A DNA stretch of 64,000 bases from Geodermatophilus sabuli (GCF_900215145.1 NZ_OBDO01000013.1:1-64000), one strand, 5' to 3'; numbered from the stretch's first letter, positions 36,625 through 45,784 are shown. The notes: a model not told the origin generated them from the sequence alone. Numbers and translations: made by a program.

Positions 36625-37754
36625 GCGACTCCTCCTGGGGGGACGGCACCCGGTCCGTGCGCGCGGGGGAGCCGGTCCCCGTGCCCGGTGCCCCGCTGCG
36701 GCCCTCCCCGGTCTTCGCCGCGCCGTACCACCTGGGCGACCAGCCGCCCCGCGCCGGCGGTGCCGACGCCTACGCCCGCACCGAGCAGCCGACGTTCCGG
36801 GTGTTCGAGACGGCGGTCGGCGAGCTGGACGGCGGACGGTGCCTGTCCTTCGCCACCGGCATGGCCGCGATCGGCGCCGCGGTGCTCGCCGTGGCCCGCG
36901 CCGGCGACCGCGTCGTGCTGCCCTCGGACGGCTACTACGCGACCCGCATGCTGGCCCGCGAGGAGCTGGAGCGCTTCGGCGTCCGGGTGGAGTACGTGGC
37001 CACGCCGGAGATCGAGGGGGTCGCCGCCCGGGGCGACCTCGACGGCGCCCGGCTGGTGCTGCTGGAGACCCCCAGCAACCCGCAGCTGGACGTCTGCGAC
37101 ATCGCCGCCGTCGCCCGCGCCACCCGGGCGGCCGGCGCGGTGCTCGCCGTCGACAACACCACCGCGACGCCGCTGGGGCAGCGGCCCCTGGCGCTCGGCG
37201 CCGACCTCACCGTGGGCAGCGACACCAAGGCGCTGACCGGCCACAGCGACCTGCTGCTCGGGCACGTCAGCACCACCGACGACGAGCTGTACGCCCGCAT
37301 CAAGGCCTTCCGCGACCACACCGGCGGCGTCCCCGGCCCGTTCGAGGCGTGGCTCGGGCACCGCTCGATGAGCACCCTCGACCTGCGCCTGGACCGCCAG
37401 GCCCAGACCGCCGCCGCGGTCGCCGACCTCCTCGCGGACGCGCCCGCGGTGTCCGGCGTCCGCTGGCCGTGGCGGCCCGGCGACCCGTCGTACGAGCTCG
37501 CCGCCCGGCAGATGCTGCGCCCCAACGGCGTGGTCTCCGCCGAGCTCGCCGACGAGGCCGCCGTCGGCCGGCTGCTGGCGGCCACGCGGCTGTGGACGGC
37601 GGCGACCAGCTTCGGCGGGGTGCACAGCACGATCGACCGGCGGGCGCAGTGGGGCGGCGACGCGGTGCCGGCGGGCTTCGTCCGGTTCTCCTGCGGCATC
37701 GAGGACACCGACGACCTCGTCGCCGACCTCGCCGCGGCCCTCGACGCGCTGTGA
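36621..37754 (+). CDS. Cys/Met metabolism PLP-dependent enzyme (cystathionine gamma-lyase type)
   Basis: A 377-aa transsulfuration-family enzyme. The PLP Lys is in [20 protein letters not shown] near residue 200. The substrate-binding segment [15 protein letters not shown] and the [12 protein letters not shown]sp/Asn region are typical. [16 protein letters not shown] closes the fold. Whether it lyses cystathionine, makes it, or degrades methionine cannot be told by eye; actinobacterial neighbours of gpsA are usually named cystathionine gamma-lyase. It starts on GTG inside the gpsA stop, so it is the third gene of plsC-gpsA. It is a few residues shorter than MetB/MetC. Confidence 0.85.
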   Translation: MSDSSWGDGTRSVRAGEPVPVPGAPLRPSPVFAAPYHLGDQPPRAGGADAYARTEQPTFRVFETAVGELDGGRCLSFATGMAAIGAAVLAVARAGDRVVLPSDGYYATRMLAREELERFGVRVEYVATPEIEGVAARGDLDGARLVLLETPSNPQLDVCDIAAVARATRAAGAVLAVDNTTATPLGQRPLALGADLTVGSDTKALTGHSDLLLGHVSTTDDELYARIKAFRDHTGGVPGPFEAWLGHRSMSTLDLRLDRQAQTAAAVADLLADAPAVSGVRWPWRPGDPSYELAARQMLRPNGVVSAELADEAAVGRLLAATRLWTAATSFGGVHSTIDRRAQWGGDAVPAGFVRFSCGIEDTDDLVADLAAALDAL

Positions 37755-37821
37755 CGCCGCGTTCGGCCCGCCGGTGCGCTGGGCACCCGGAGAGCATGTC
37801 CGCACCCCTGCCCGTCCCTGC

Positions 37822-39480
37822 ATGAGCCGCACGACCCTCGAGCGCGTCCTCGGCGCGGGCCCGGTGCTGCGGCGCGGCCGGGACACCGACTACCTCGGCC
37901 TGGCCTGGCACCCGGGTGAACCCCACCAGGTCCGGCGTGAGCTCGTCGACCGCACCTGGGAGCGCCCGCGGACCGGCGTCCGGCCGGTGGCGTGCCTGGC
38001 CCACGTCACCGACATGCAGCTGGCCGACGTCTGCTCCCCGGCCCGGTTCGAGTTCTTCAACGGCCACTTCACCGACCCGCGGATGCGCGCCCTGGTGCCG
38101 ATGCACCGGCCGCAGGAGGCGATCACCGCGCACGCGATCGACGCGCTGGTCCGCACGCTCAACGGGGTCGCCGGCGGGCCCCGCACGGGGCACCCGGTGC
38201 AGGTCGTGGTCACCACAGGCGACGCCATCGACAACGCGCAGTGGAACGAGCTCGAACTGCTGCTGGACATCATGAACGGCGGCGTGGTGTCCCCGGGCGC
38301 GGGGCTGACCGCCTACGACGGGGTGCAGGCCTCGGGCTGGCCGCACGACCTGTTCTGGCGGCCCGAGTGCGACGGCGGGGGAGAGCCGGACCTCTACCGG
38401 TCCCGGCACGGCTTCCCCGACCGCCCCGGGCTGCTCGCCGCGGCGTTCGCGGCCTTCCGGGCGGAGGGGCTCCGGCTGCCGTGGCTGGCCTGTCACGGCA
38501 ACCACGAGGCGCTGATCCAGGGCGTCGGGGTGCCCACCCCGGCGCTGCAGGGCCTCCTGCTCGCCGACCGGAAGCCCGTCGAGTTCTCCTCGGACGTGCC
38601 GCTGGACGACGCGCTGCGGCTGTTCACCCACTCCTCGGAGGTCTTCACCACCGCCGGCGCCCGCACCGTCACACCGCTGGCCGCCCGGCGGTTCATCGAC
38701 CGGGCGGACTTCGTCGCCGCCCACCTCGCCGACGGCGGCGAGCCGGCCGGGCACGGGTTCACCGAGGCCAACCTGCGGGACGGAACGGCGTACTACGCCT
38801 GGGACGGGCTGCCCGGGATCCGCGTCGTCTGCCTGGACACCACCCGGGTCACCGGCGGTGGCGACGGCTCGATCGACGCCGTCCAGGGCCGCTGGCTGGC
38901 CGAGCGGCTGCGCGAGGTCTCCTCCGTCGTCGTCGAGCCCGACGGCACGCGGGTGACGACCGGGAACGACGACCGGCTGGTCGTCGTCATCTCCCACCAC
39001 GGCTTCTCGACGCTGATGCGCGAGGACCCGCTGCACCCTCGGCGGGGCACGGGGGCGGACGTCCTCGGGGGGTCGGAGCTGGTGGCCCTGCTGCACCGGT
39101 TCCCGAACGTGGTGCTGTGGCTCAACGGGCACACCCACGTCAGCGAGGTGCGGCCGTGGGCGCACCCGGAGGAGGCCGGCCGCGGGTTCTGGGAGGTCAC
39201 CACCTGCGCCGTCGTCGACTGGCCCGGCCAGGCCCGGCTGGTGGAGTTCGTCGACAACGGGGACGGCACGCTGTCGATGGTCTGCACCATGGTCGACCAC
39301 GACAGCCCCGCCCGGCCGCCGGACCCCCGGGACCCGGCGGCGCGGGAGCCGGCGGCGCTGGCCTCGCTGCACCGGGAGCTGTCGGCCAACGTGCCGTGGG
39401 CGGGCCTGTCCGCCGGGCTCGCCGGGCGGCCGCAGGACCGCAACGTGGAACTGGTGCTGCGCTCGCCACTGCGGCGCTGA
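37822..39480 (+). CDS. Metallophosphoesterase, long actinobacterial type
   Basis: A 552-aa calcineurin-like metallophosphoesterase of the kind known as the PPA1498-type family. Metal motifs occur in order: THVTDMQLADV-like start (HVTDMQL), TTGDAIDNAQWNE (GDxxD), CHGNHEALIQG (GNHE), SHHGFSTL and NGHTHVSEV (GHxH). Two dimetal centres with family-type ligands are therefore intact. Large insertions between motifs explain the length. There is no signal peptide by eye. Substrate unknown. ATG 37822 was chosen as it begins the conserved MSRTTLERVLG; an upstream ATG at 37774 has no ribosome site. The Pcs-like gene converges 9 bp away. Confidence 0.85.
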   Translation: MSRTTLERVLGAGPVLRRGRDTDYLGLAWHPGEPHQVRRELVDRTWERPRTGVRPVACLAHVTDMQLADVCSPARFEFFNGHFTDPRMRALVPMHRPQEAITAHAIDALVRTLNGVAGGPRTGHPVQVVVTTGDAIDNAQWNELELLLDIMNGGVVSPGAGLTAYDGVQASGWPHDLFWRPECDGGGEPDLYRSRHGFPDRPGLLAAAFAAFRAEGLRLPWLACHGNHEALIQGVGVPTPALQGLLLADRKPVEFSSDVPLDDALRLFTHSSEVFTTAGARTVTPLAARRFIDRADFVAAHLADGGEPAGHGFTEANLRDGTAYYAWDGLPGIRVVCLDTTRVTGGGDGSIDAVQGRWLAERLREVSSVVVEPDGTRVTTGNDDRLVVVISHHGFSTLMREDPLHPRRGTGADVLGGSELVALLHRFPNVVLWLNGHTHVSEVRPWAHPEEAGRGFWEVTTCAVVDWPGQARLVEFVDNGDGTLSMVCTMVDHDSPARPPDPRDPAAREPAALASLHRELSANVPWAGLSAGLAGRPQDRNVELVLRSPLRR

Positions 39481-39489
39481 CGCGGGCCG

Positions 39490-40299
39490 TCAGCCGACGG
39501 GTGCCAGGCCCGCCGCGCGGTCGTCGCGGCGCCGGCGGTGGGCCGCCCGCGCGGTCAGCCAGCCGCTCACGGCCACGTAGTAGACGAGGTAGGCCAGCGA
39601 GAGGACGACGACCACCGGGTGCGGGTCGGGCACCTGCAGCAGCAGGACGGCGTAGGTGGCCAGCCAGACGGCGGTCAGCGCCAGGCTCAGCCCCTGCAGC
39701 GCGGGGGTGCGCGACGGGTACAGGTACCGCACCGGGACGAACACCAGCACCGAGCAGATCACCAGGACCGCGGCGATCGTGGCCGGCCCGAGATCCAGCA
39801 CGACCGCGTAGAAGGCCACCACGTTCCAGTAGCTGGGGAAGCCCAGGAAGGTGTGGTCGTCGGGCTTCGCGTCGACCCGGCAGAACTGGTAGCTCGACGC
39901 CAGCAGCGGCAGCGCGGCGACCACCCACCCGAGGGCCCCGCCGGGCAGCGAGCCGGTGGTCCACAGCAGGACGACGGGCGCGAACGCGTAGGTGAGGTAG
40001 TCGACGATGTCGTCCAGCCGCGCCCCGTCGAACCAGGGGATCGTCTCCTTGACCCGCATCCGCCGGGCGAGCATCCCGTCGGTGCCGTCGATGACGAGGG
40101 CGGCCAGGCCCAGCCACAGCGCGGTGACGGCGTCGCCGTCGAACGCGGCGAGCACGATGAGCAGGGCCAGCACCGTGCCGCTCGCGGTGTACAGGTGCAC
40201 GGCGGCGCCGGCCAGGCGCAGTGCCCGCGAGTGCCCACCGTCGCCGGTCGTCGTCCCGCTCGGTTCCCCGCCGGAGGCCGCAGCCACGTTCTCGCCCAT
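39490..40299 (-). CDS. CDP-alcohol phosphatidyltransferase, phosphatidylcholine synthase-like
   Basis: A 269-aa integral membrane enzyme with about seven helices. The CDP-alcohol motif is [10 protein letters not shown]...[11 protein letters not shown], matching D-x2-D-G-x2-A-R-x8/9-G-x3-D-x3-D. The later [32 protein letters not shown] segment resembles bacterial phosphatidylcholine synthases, which join CDP-diacylglycerol and choline. Choline specificity is inference; phosphatidylinositol or related transferases are alternatives. ATG 40299 was chosen from the start of homology. It is divergent from ddl, 103 bp apart. Confidence 0.82.
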   Translation of the reverse strand: MGENVAAASGGEPSGTTTGDGGHSRALRLAGAAVHLYTASGTVLALLIVLAAFDGDAVTALWLGLAALVIDGTDGMLARRMRVKETIPWFDGARLDDIVDYLTYAFAPVVLLWTTGSLPGGALGWVVAALPLLASSYQFCRVDAKPDDHTFLGFPSYWNVVAFYAVVLDLGPATIAAVLVICSVLVFVPVRYLYPSRTPALQGLSLALTAVWLATYAVLLLQVPDPHPVVVVLSLAYLVYYVAVSGWLTARAAHRRRRDDRAAGLAPVG

Positions 40300-40388
40300 C
40301 GTGTGTCGAGGCTCCCACACCACCCGCCCCGCAGCGCCGCGGGACGGCGGACGCCGCCGGTCGCCGGGGCGGGCCCGGGCGGCTCCAC

Positions 40389-40394
40389 TAGTGT
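40389..40394 (+). promoter_or_regulatory. -10 box TAGTGT for ddl
   Basis: TAGTGT ends 8 bp before ATG 40403, in the window's usual leaderless configuration. Confidence 0.45.
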
Positions 40395-40402
40395 CGGCCG
40401 CG

Positions 40403-41554
40403 ATGAGCGGACAGGCAGGCAAGCTGCGCGTCGGGGTCGTCTTCGGGGGCCGCAGCGCGGAACACCCCATCTCCTGCGTCTCCGCCGGGAGCGCCCTCGC
40501 GGCGCTGGACCCCGACCGGTACGAGGTGGTCCCCGTGGGGATCACCCGCGACGGCGGGTGGGTGCTGCCCGACCCGGCGCTGCGGCTGGCGATCGTCGAC
40601 GGCGTGCTGCCGGAGGTCACCGGCGGGACGGCGGTGACCCTGGTGGGCGACCCCGCCGGCCGGGGCCTGGTGCGACTGGACGGGGCCGGCCCCCGCATCG
40701 AGCTCGACGTCGTCTTCCCCGTGCTGCACGGCGCCTACGGCGAGGACGGCACCATCCAGGGGCTGCTGGAGATGAGCGGCCTGCCCTACGTGGGCTCCGG
40801 CGTCTTCGCCAGCGCCGCGTCGATGGACAAGGAGTTCACCAAGAAGCTGCTGGCCGCCGCCGGGCTGCCCCAGGGTGACCACGTGGTGCTCCGGGACGCC
40901 GCCGGCGCGCTGTCGGCCGATCCGTCCCTGCTCGACGAGGCCGCCCGCGAGCGGCTGGGCCTGCCGGTGTTCGTGAAGCCGTCCCGCGCCGGCTCGAGCA
41001 TCGGGATCAGCCGGGTCACCGACTGGGCGCAGTTCCCCGAGGCCGTGGCCGCCGCGGCCGCGGTCGACCCCAAGGTGGTCGTGGAGGCCGCCGTCCCCGG
41101 CCGGGAGATCGAGTGCGGCGTCCTGGCCGGTCCCGGTGGCGGGCCACCCGAGGCGAGCCTGCCGGCCGAGATCCGGCTGCGGCCGGGCACCGACTGGTAC
41201 GACTTCACGGCCAAGTACCTGGCCGACGCCGCCGAGTTCGACGTCCCGGCCGGCCTGACGTTGGAGCAGACCCGCGCGGTGCAGGCGGCCGCCTGCCGGG
41301 CCTACCTCGCGATGGACTGCCAGGGTCTCGCTCGCGTCGACTTCTTCCTCGGAGCCGGCCCCGACGGCGCCGAGCGGCTGGTCATCAACGAGGTGAACAC
41401 GATGCCGGGGTTCACCCCGATCTCGATGTTCCCGCGGATGTGGGCGGCGAGCGGCGTGGACTTCGCCGGGCTGGTGGACCGCCTGGTCGAGGCGGCGCTG
41501 GCCCCGGCCCGCCCGGCGGTGGTCCCGGCGCTGGACGGCGGCGCGCGGGCGTGA
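40403..41554 (+). CDS. ddl: D-alanine--D-alanine ligase
   Basis: A 383-aa ATP-grasp ligase making the peptidoglycan dipeptide D-Ala-D-Ala. [20 protein letters not shown] and [20 protein letters not shown] (read in two parts) are diagnostic of Ddl. [13 protein letters not shown] is the ATP/substrate loop, and ARVDFF with [16 protein letters not shown] carries the metal residues. The residue pattern YGEDG...GLPYVGSG is standard, without the D-lactate ligase change I can recognise. Its stop overlaps the start of the lipoprotein gene (GTGA). Confidence 0.95.
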   Translation: MSGQAGKLRVGVVFGGRSAEHPISCVSAGSALAALDPDRYEVVPVGITRDGGWVLPDPALRLAIVDGVLPEVTGGTAVTLVGDPAGRGLVRLDGAGPRIELDVVFPVLHGAYGEDGTIQGLLEMSGLPYVGSGVFASAASMDKEFTKKLLAAAGLPQGDHVVLRDAAGALSADPSLLDEAARERLGLPVFVKPSRAGSSIGISRVTDWAQFPEAVAAAAAVDPKVVVEAAVPGREIECGVLAGPGGGPPEASLPAEIRLRPGTDWYDFTAKYLADAAEFDVPAGLTLEQTRAVQAAACRAYLAMDCQGLARVDFFLGAGPDGAERLVINEVNTMPGFTPISMFPRMWAASGVDFAGLVDRLVEAALAPARPAVVPALDGGARA

Positions 41555-42210
41555 CCCTCCCGGTGCCGGCCCGGCTGGGCGGGACGGCGCTGCTGCTGGG
41601 GCTGCTGCCCGCGGTCCTCGCCGCCTGCACGACCACCGTCGAGGGCGCGGCCACCGCGGCGCCCGCGGACCCCACCCCGGTCGATCCGGAGGAGCTCGAG
41701 GAGCTCGTCGTCGCGGCGGTGCCCTCGGGTCTGCCCCGGGTGCCCGACGAGGACCTCACCCCGCCCGCGGGGGAGAAGTCCGCCGGCGACGTCGCCGCGT
41801 ACTCCCTCGACCCGGGCCGGGAGGCCGAGGTGCTCGAGGAGTACGGCTACCGCTACGGCTGGGAGCGCTTCTGGAGCGCCGGCTCCGGGCCCGTCACCAG
41901 CGTGTTCGTCGACCAGTTCGACTCCCGCGCCGGCGCGGGAGCCTACGCCCGGGACCTCGCGGAGAACGAGGCGGCCCTCTACGGCAGCGTGCTGCGGGAG
42001 GACCCTCCCCACCTGCCCGGCGGTTGCCGGCTGCTCACGGTGGAGGAGGCCGACCCGCACACGGGGCTGTCCGGGCCCGCCGCGTTCGCCTGGTGCGGGC
42101 ACGGGGTGTTCAGCGTCGGGGTGAGTGCGGTGGCGGAGTCGGTCACGGCGGCCTCCGACGAGGTGCACGCCGTGCTGGCGGCACAGCTGGAGCGCCTGCC
42201 GCCGTCCTGA
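41551..42210 (+). CDS. Hypothetical lipoprotein
   Basis: A 219-aa secreted protein coupled to ddl by a 4-bp overlap. The signal peptide (about 1-24) ends in a lipobox LAAC followed by [17 protein letters not shown], so lipidation at Cys is predicted. The mature part is acidic ([18 protein letters not shown]) and includes [15 protein letters not shown] and two Cys (GGCRLL, AWCGHGV), which may form a disulfide. No catalytic family is recognised. The position suggests an envelope role, but that rests only on neighbours. The converging DUF3515 gene ends 4 bp away. Confidence 0.75.
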   Translation: MTLPVPARLGGTALLLGLLPAVLAACTTTVEGAATAAPADPTPVDPEELEELVVAAVPSGLPRVPDEDLTPPAGEKSAGDVAAYSLDPGREAEVLEEYGYRYGWERFWSAGSGPVTSVFVDQFDSRAGAGAYARDLAENEAALYGSVLREDPPHLPGGCRLLTVEEADPHTGLSGPAAFAWCGHGVFSVGVSAVAESVTAASDEVHAVLAAQLERLPPS

Positions 42211-42214
42211 CCGG

Positions 42215-42850
42215 TCAGGGCTGGCGGATCGGCAGGGTGTCGCCGATGACCGGGCCCAGGGCGGTGACCGGCGCGCTGTCGGTGTCGGCGCTGACGGTCA
42301 CCTGCAGGTGCACGGGGCGGTCGACGGCGGTCCAGACGACGGAGTCCGGGTCGCTGGTGTCCACGAACCAGTTCACCCCGTTGATCTGGATCAGCGGGGA
42401 CGTCGGCTCCAGCCCGGCGGGGCGGTCGACGCCGCACACCAGCACGATCGGGGGCTGGCCCCAGGCGTAGGCGTACGGGGAGTCCGACTGCACCGGCCGG
42501 GACGGCTCGCCGGCCAGCTCCAGCGGCAGCGCGGCCATCAGGGCCGGGCAGGACGCGTCGGCCTCCGGCGTCACCGGCGGTACCTCGACCGGCAGGGGCG
42601 CCAGGTCGGCGCGGCCCGGCGCCGGGGTGCCCTCGACCTCGGCGACGCCCTGGTCGCCGTCGCCCCCGCTGCCGTCGTCCAGGACGCGGACCAGCACCAG
42701 CAGCACGAGGACCAGTGGCACGACCACGGCGGTGACCAGCAGCGCGATCCGCCGCAGCGGGTCGTCGGGGCGGGGCCGGCCCGCGGCGGGGGTCCCCTCG
42801 GTCGCCGTCCCTGGCGGAACGGCCTCCGGGGGTGGGGGGTTCTCGGTCAG
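42215..42850 (-). CDS. DUF3515-family membrane protein, start codon uncertain
   Basis: A single-pass membrane protein of up to 211 aa. It has a Pro-rich N-tail (ENPPPPEAVPPG), a helix beginning RRIALLVTAVVVPLVLVLL, and an extracellular domain with two Cys (DASCPALMAAL, VLVCGVDRP) and the closing VNWFVDTSDPDSVVWTAVDR. That matches DUF3515, a conserved actinobacterial envelope family near ddl and thiL. The first standard start in frame is GTG 42727, which would cut into the membrane helix. Coding-like sequence continues to CTG 42850, six bases after the Lrp-type stop, so I extend the gene to that non-canonical codon. GTG 42727 is the conservative alternative. Confidence 0.7.
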   Translation of the reverse strand: MTENPPPPEAVPPGTATEGTPAAGRPRPDDPLRRIALLVTAVVVPLVLVLLVLVRVLDDGSGGDGDQGVAEVEGTPAPGRADLAPLPVEVPPVTPEADASCPALMAALPLELAGEPSRPVQSDSPYAYAWGQPPIVLVCGVDRPAGLEPTSPLIQINGVNWFVDTSDPDSVVWTAVDRPVHLQVTVSADTDSAPVTALGPVIGDTLPIRQP

Positions 42851-42855
42851 GGTGC

Positions 42856-43089
42856 TCAGATGTTGACGACGGGGCAGGTCAGGGTGCGGGTGATCCCGTC
42901 GACCGACTGCACGCGCGCCACCACGAGGCGGCCGAGGTCGTCGACGGTCTCGGCCTCGGCGCGCACGATCACGTCGTAGGGGCCCGTGACGTCCTCGGCC
43001 TTGGTCACGCCCGAGATCTGGCTGATCGTCGACGCGACCTGGGCGGCCTTGCCGACTTCGGTCTGGATGAGGATGTAGGCGTGGACCAC
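42856..43089 (-). CDS. Stand-alone Lrp/AsnC ligand-binding (RAM) domain protein
   Basis: A 77-aa protein consisting only of the AsnC_trans_reg effector domain: VHAYILIQTEVGKAAQVAS, GVTKAEDVTGPYDVIVRAEAE and the late SVDGITRTLTCPVV. No DNA-binding helix-turn-helix is present. Such stand-alone domains bind amino acids and may modulate full-length Lrp proteins; here that is inference. GTG 43089 was chosen as the usual beginning of this family, with an AGGAAAGG site just upstream. It is divergent from thiL and immediately upstream of the DUF3515 gene. Confidence 0.9.
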   Translation of the reverse strand: MVHAYILIQTEVGKAAQVASTISQISGVTKAEDVTGPYDVIVRAEAETVDDLGRLVVARVQSVDGITRTLTCPVVNI

Positions 43090-43181
43090 GGGAGACCTTT
43101 CCTCGGGCAGCGCTGCCGGTGCGGCGTCCGCACCGGTGGGCGGACAGTTCGGCAACCTACCTCAGCCGTGGGAGGTGACCG

Positions 43182-44222
43182 GTGACTCGCCCCCGTCCAC
43201 TGGTGCCCCGGGAGGACCCCGCCGACAGCGTGCGGGTGGTCGGCGAGTTCGGCGTCATCGCCCGCGTGCTCGCCCGCGCCGGGGCGGCGCCGGCCGCCGA
43301 GGTCGGCCCCGGGGACGACGCGGCGGTGCTGCGGACCCCGGACGGACGGGTCGTGGCGACCACCGACGTGCTCGTGGAGGGCCGGCACTTCCGCCGGGAC
43401 TGGTCCTCGGCTGAGGACATCGGGCACAAGGCGGCGGCGGCCAACCTGGCCGACGTCGCGGCGATGGGCGGGGTGACGACCGCGCTGCTGGTCGGGCTGG
43501 CCTGCCCCCCGGACACCTCGACCGCGTGGCTGGAGGGGGTCGCCACCGGCCTCGCCGAGGAGTGCGCCCCGCTGGGTGCGGCGGTCGTCGGTGGGGACAC
43601 CGTCTCGGCCGCCCCGGACAGCGGCGCCGTCGTCCTGTCGGTGACCGCCCTGGGCGACCTCGGGGGACGGGTGCCGGTGCTGCGCTCGGGCGCGCGGCCG
43701 GGCGACGTCCTGGCGCTGGCCGGGCGGCTGGGGTGGTCGGCCTGCGGCCTGGCCGTCCTCCGGCGTGGCTTCACCAGCCCGGTGGCGGCGGTGGCCGCCC
43801 ACCGGCGCCCCGCGCCGCCGTACGCGGCGGGGCCGGCCGCCGCCGACGCCGGCGCGACGGCCATGTGCGACGTCAGCGACGGCCTGCTCGCCGACGCCGG
43901 CCACCTGGCGCACGACAGCGGGGTGGTCGTCGACCTGGACCGCACGGCCCTGGTCCAGGCCACGCTGGAACCCCCGGGGCCGCTGCAGCAGGTCGCCGCG
44001 GCCCTCGGCGGCGACCCGCTGGCGTGGGTGCTGACCGGCGGGGAGGACCACGCCCTGATCGCCACCTTCCCCCCGGACGCGGCGCTGCCCGACGGCTGGA
44101 CGACGATCGGCGCGGTGCGGGAGGCGCCGGAGGGCCCGGCCGTGCTGGTCGAGGGCGAGCCGGGGGAGATCGTCGCCGAGGCGCTCGGTGCGGAGGGGAC
44201 GGGCCATGTCCACTTCCGCTGA
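43182..44222 (+). CDS. thiL: Thiamine-monophosphate kinase
   Basis: A 346-aa kinase completing thiamine diphosphate synthesis by phosphorylating thiamine monophosphate. EVGPGDDAAVLRTPDG and ATTDVLVEGRHFRRDW are the ThiL signatures, followed by GHKAAAANLADVAAMGG. GDTVSAAP and MCDVSDGLLADAGHLA are later active-site blocks, and LTGGEDHALIATF is near the end. GTG 43182 has a perfect GGAGGTGA. The GNAT gene starts inside its last 17 bp. ung, often next in actinobacteria, is absent here. Confidence 0.95.
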   Translation: MTRPRPLVPREDPADSVRVVGEFGVIARVLARAGAAPAAEVGPGDDAAVLRTPDGRVVATTDVLVEGRHFRRDWSSAEDIGHKAAAANLADVAAMGGVTTALLVGLACPPDTSTAWLEGVATGLAEECAPLGAAVVGGDTVSAAPDSGAVVLSVTALGDLGGRVPVLRSGARPGDVLALAGRLGWSACGLAVLRRGFTSPVAAVAAHRRPAPPYAAGPAAADAGATAMCDVSDGLLADAGHLAHDSGVVVDLDRTALVQATLEPPGPLQQVAAALGGDPLAWVLTGGEDHALIATFPPDAALPDGWTTIGAVREAPEGPAVLVEGEPGEIVAEALGAEGTGHVHFR

Positions 44223-44733
44223 CCCTGGACCGGTGCGGCTGCGCGCGGTGCCCTACGACCACCCCGTCGCCCGCACGCTCGTCGGCCGCGTCCAGCAGGA
44301 GTACGTGGCCCGGTACGGCGGGCCGGACGAGGCCGTGGTGGACCCGGCCGAGTTCCGGCCGCCCGCGGGGCTGTTCCTCGTCGCCGAGGTGGGCGGGGTC
44401 CCGGCCGGCTGCGGTGCCTGGCGGGTGCACGCCGACGGCGTCGTCGAGGTCAAGCGGGTGTACGTGGACCCCGCGTTCCGTCGCCGCGGGCTGGCGCAGC
44501 TGCTCATGGCGGAGCTCGAGCGCAGCGCGGCGGCCGCCGGTCATCGCGCCGTCGTGCTCAACTCGGGCAACCGGCAGCCCGAGGCACTGGCTCTCTACGC
44601 GGCACTGGGGTACACCCCCGTGGCCGGGTACGGCGTCTACGCCGACGCACCCGGGGCGGTGTTCCTGGGCAAGGGACTGACGAGGGCGGACGGGGAGGAA
44701 CCGGCATGGGCGACGGCGACGCGGGGGTCGTGA
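44206..44733 (+). CDS. GNAT-family N-acetyltransferase
   Basis: A 175-aa acetyl-CoA-dependent acyltransferase fold. FLVAEVGGVPAGCGAWRVH forms strands 2-4, VEVKRVYVDPAFRRRGLAQLLM contains the acetyl-CoA loop (R-R-x-G-L/A), and LNSGNRQPEALALYAALGY is the late helix. The acceptor is unknown. ATG 44206 lies within thiL, and its own stop is inside the next gene by 28 bp, so thiL, GNAT and the kinase-like gene are tightly packed and probably one transcript. No regulatory signal is seen. Confidence 0.85.
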   Translation: MSTSADPGPVRLRAVPYDHPVARTLVGRVQQEYVARYGGPDEAVVDPAEFRPPAGLFLVAEVGGVPAGCGAWRVHADGVVEVKRVYVDPAFRRRGLAQLLMAELERSAAAAGHRAVVLNSGNRQPEALALYAALGYTPVAGYGVYADAPGAVFLGKGLTRADGEEPAWATATRGS

Positions 44734-45341
44734 CGATCTCGGCCTCCTACGGGGCCGGGGGAGCGGACGTGGGGCCGGCCGTGGCGGCCCGCCTGGGACT
44801 GGCGTTCCACGACCGCGCCATCCCGGTCCAGGTGGCCGGACGGCTCGGGGTGCCGCTGAGCGACGCGGAGGCCAACGACGAGAAGGTCGCCCGCGGGCTG
44901 TGGCGGATCGTCGCCTCGCTGGGCACCATGCCCGACCCGGTCGGCGGCGTCGTGCCGATGACGCCGCAGCCCGACGAGCGGGCCTTCCGTCTACAGACCG
45001 AGCGGGTCGTGTGCGAGATCGCCGACGGCCCGGGAGGCGTGGTGCTCGGCCGGGCGGCCGCGCTGGTCCTCCGGGACCGGCCGCGGTCGCTGCACGTGCG
45101 GCTGGACGGCCCGCCCGAGCGCCGCCTGGCCGCCGCGGTGGCGCGCAGCGGGCGGCCGGTCGAGGAGGTGAAGCGGGAACTGCAGGCCAACGACGCCGCC
45201 CGGGAGGGCTACGTGCGCCACTTCTACCGGTGCGACCCGGCCGCGGCCCGCCTCTACCACCTGGTGGTCGACTCCACCGCGCTGCCGCTGGACACGGTCG
45301 TCGACCTCGTCGTCACCGCGGCGCGCGCCCGCGGGGTGTGA
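44706..45341 (+). CDS. Cytidylate kinase-like family protein
   Basis: A 211-aa P-loop NTPase related to the cytidylate-kinase-2 family. The N-terminal loop ISASYGAGGADVGPAVAARLGL replaces the strict Walker A, as usual in this family. ERVVCEIADGPGGVVLGRAAALVLRD and HVRLDGPPERRLAAAV follow, with a NDAAREGYVRHFYRCDP segment resembling the lid and the catalytic-Arg region of CMP kinases. Actual CMP kinase activity is doubtful because members of this group often lack the CMP site; no substrate is assigned. It overlaps the GNAT gene by 28 bp and faces the 84-bp repeats and rpmB. Confidence 0.78.
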   Translation: MGDGDAGVVTISASYGAGGADVGPAVAARLGLAFHDRAIPVQVAGRLGVPLSDAEANDEKVARGLWRIVASLGTMPDPVGGVVPMTPQPDERAFRLQTERVVCEIADGPGGVVLGRAAALVLRDRPRSLHVRLDGPPERRLAAAVARSGRPVEEVKRELQANDAAREGYVRHFYRCDPAAARLYHLVVDSTALPLDTVVDLVVTAARARGV

Positions 45342-45410
45342 CGTGCGGGGAGGTCACTGTCGCCGGCGTCGTTCCTACGGCCGGTGACCGGGACCCGGTC
45401 GCGGAGTGGG

Positions 45411-45680
45411 GACGGCACGTGTCCGCGGGTGGACCGGGCGCGGGGCCCGGAGGGTCCCCGACCGGTGCACGGGTGGGGCTCAGCGGTATCGGGGGACGGC
45501 ACGTGTCCGCGGGTGGACCGGGCGCGGGGCCCGGAGGGTCCCCGACCGGTGCACGGGTGGGGCTCAGCGGTATCGGGGGACGGCACGTGTCCGCGGGTGG
45601 ACCGGGCGCGGGGCCCGGAGGGTCCCCGACCGGTGCACGGGTGGGGCTCAGCGGTACCGGGGGACGGCACCTGGCCGCGG
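45411..45680. repeat. Three tandem 84-bp repeats plus partial fourth
   Basis: Copies at 45411-45494, 45495-45578 and 45579-45662, then a truncated start at 45663-45680. The third differs by T to C near its end. The 443-bp gap between the kinase-like gene and rpmB is filled by this array and terminators; no gene is supported. Period 84 is divisible by three, so long frames run through in several phases, but none has a start context or family match. The truncated end GGGGGACGGCACCTGGCCGC equals the end of the 92-bp repeat at the left edge. Confidence 0.93.
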
Positions 45681-45713
45681 TGCTGTCCGGAGGACAGCGA
45701 TGTGCACAGCGAA

Positions 45714-45744
45714 GAACCCCGGAGGTCGAGGACCTCCGGGGTTC
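45714..45744 (-). terminator. Terminator of rpmB
   Basis: A perfect 14-bp stem (45714-45727 with 45731-45744), loop GAG, 41 bp beyond the rpmB stop on its strand. A second smaller hairpin lies at 45682-45698. It could terminate convergent transcription from both sides. Confidence 0.85.
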
Positions 45745-45784
45745 TGCCCGGCCGGAGCCGGGAGGTGGGACCAGCCCGCGGGGA

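Noticed and set aside
45411..45680. CRISPR array near 45.5 kb
   Set aside because: Units are contiguous with no variable spacers and are too long for repeats.
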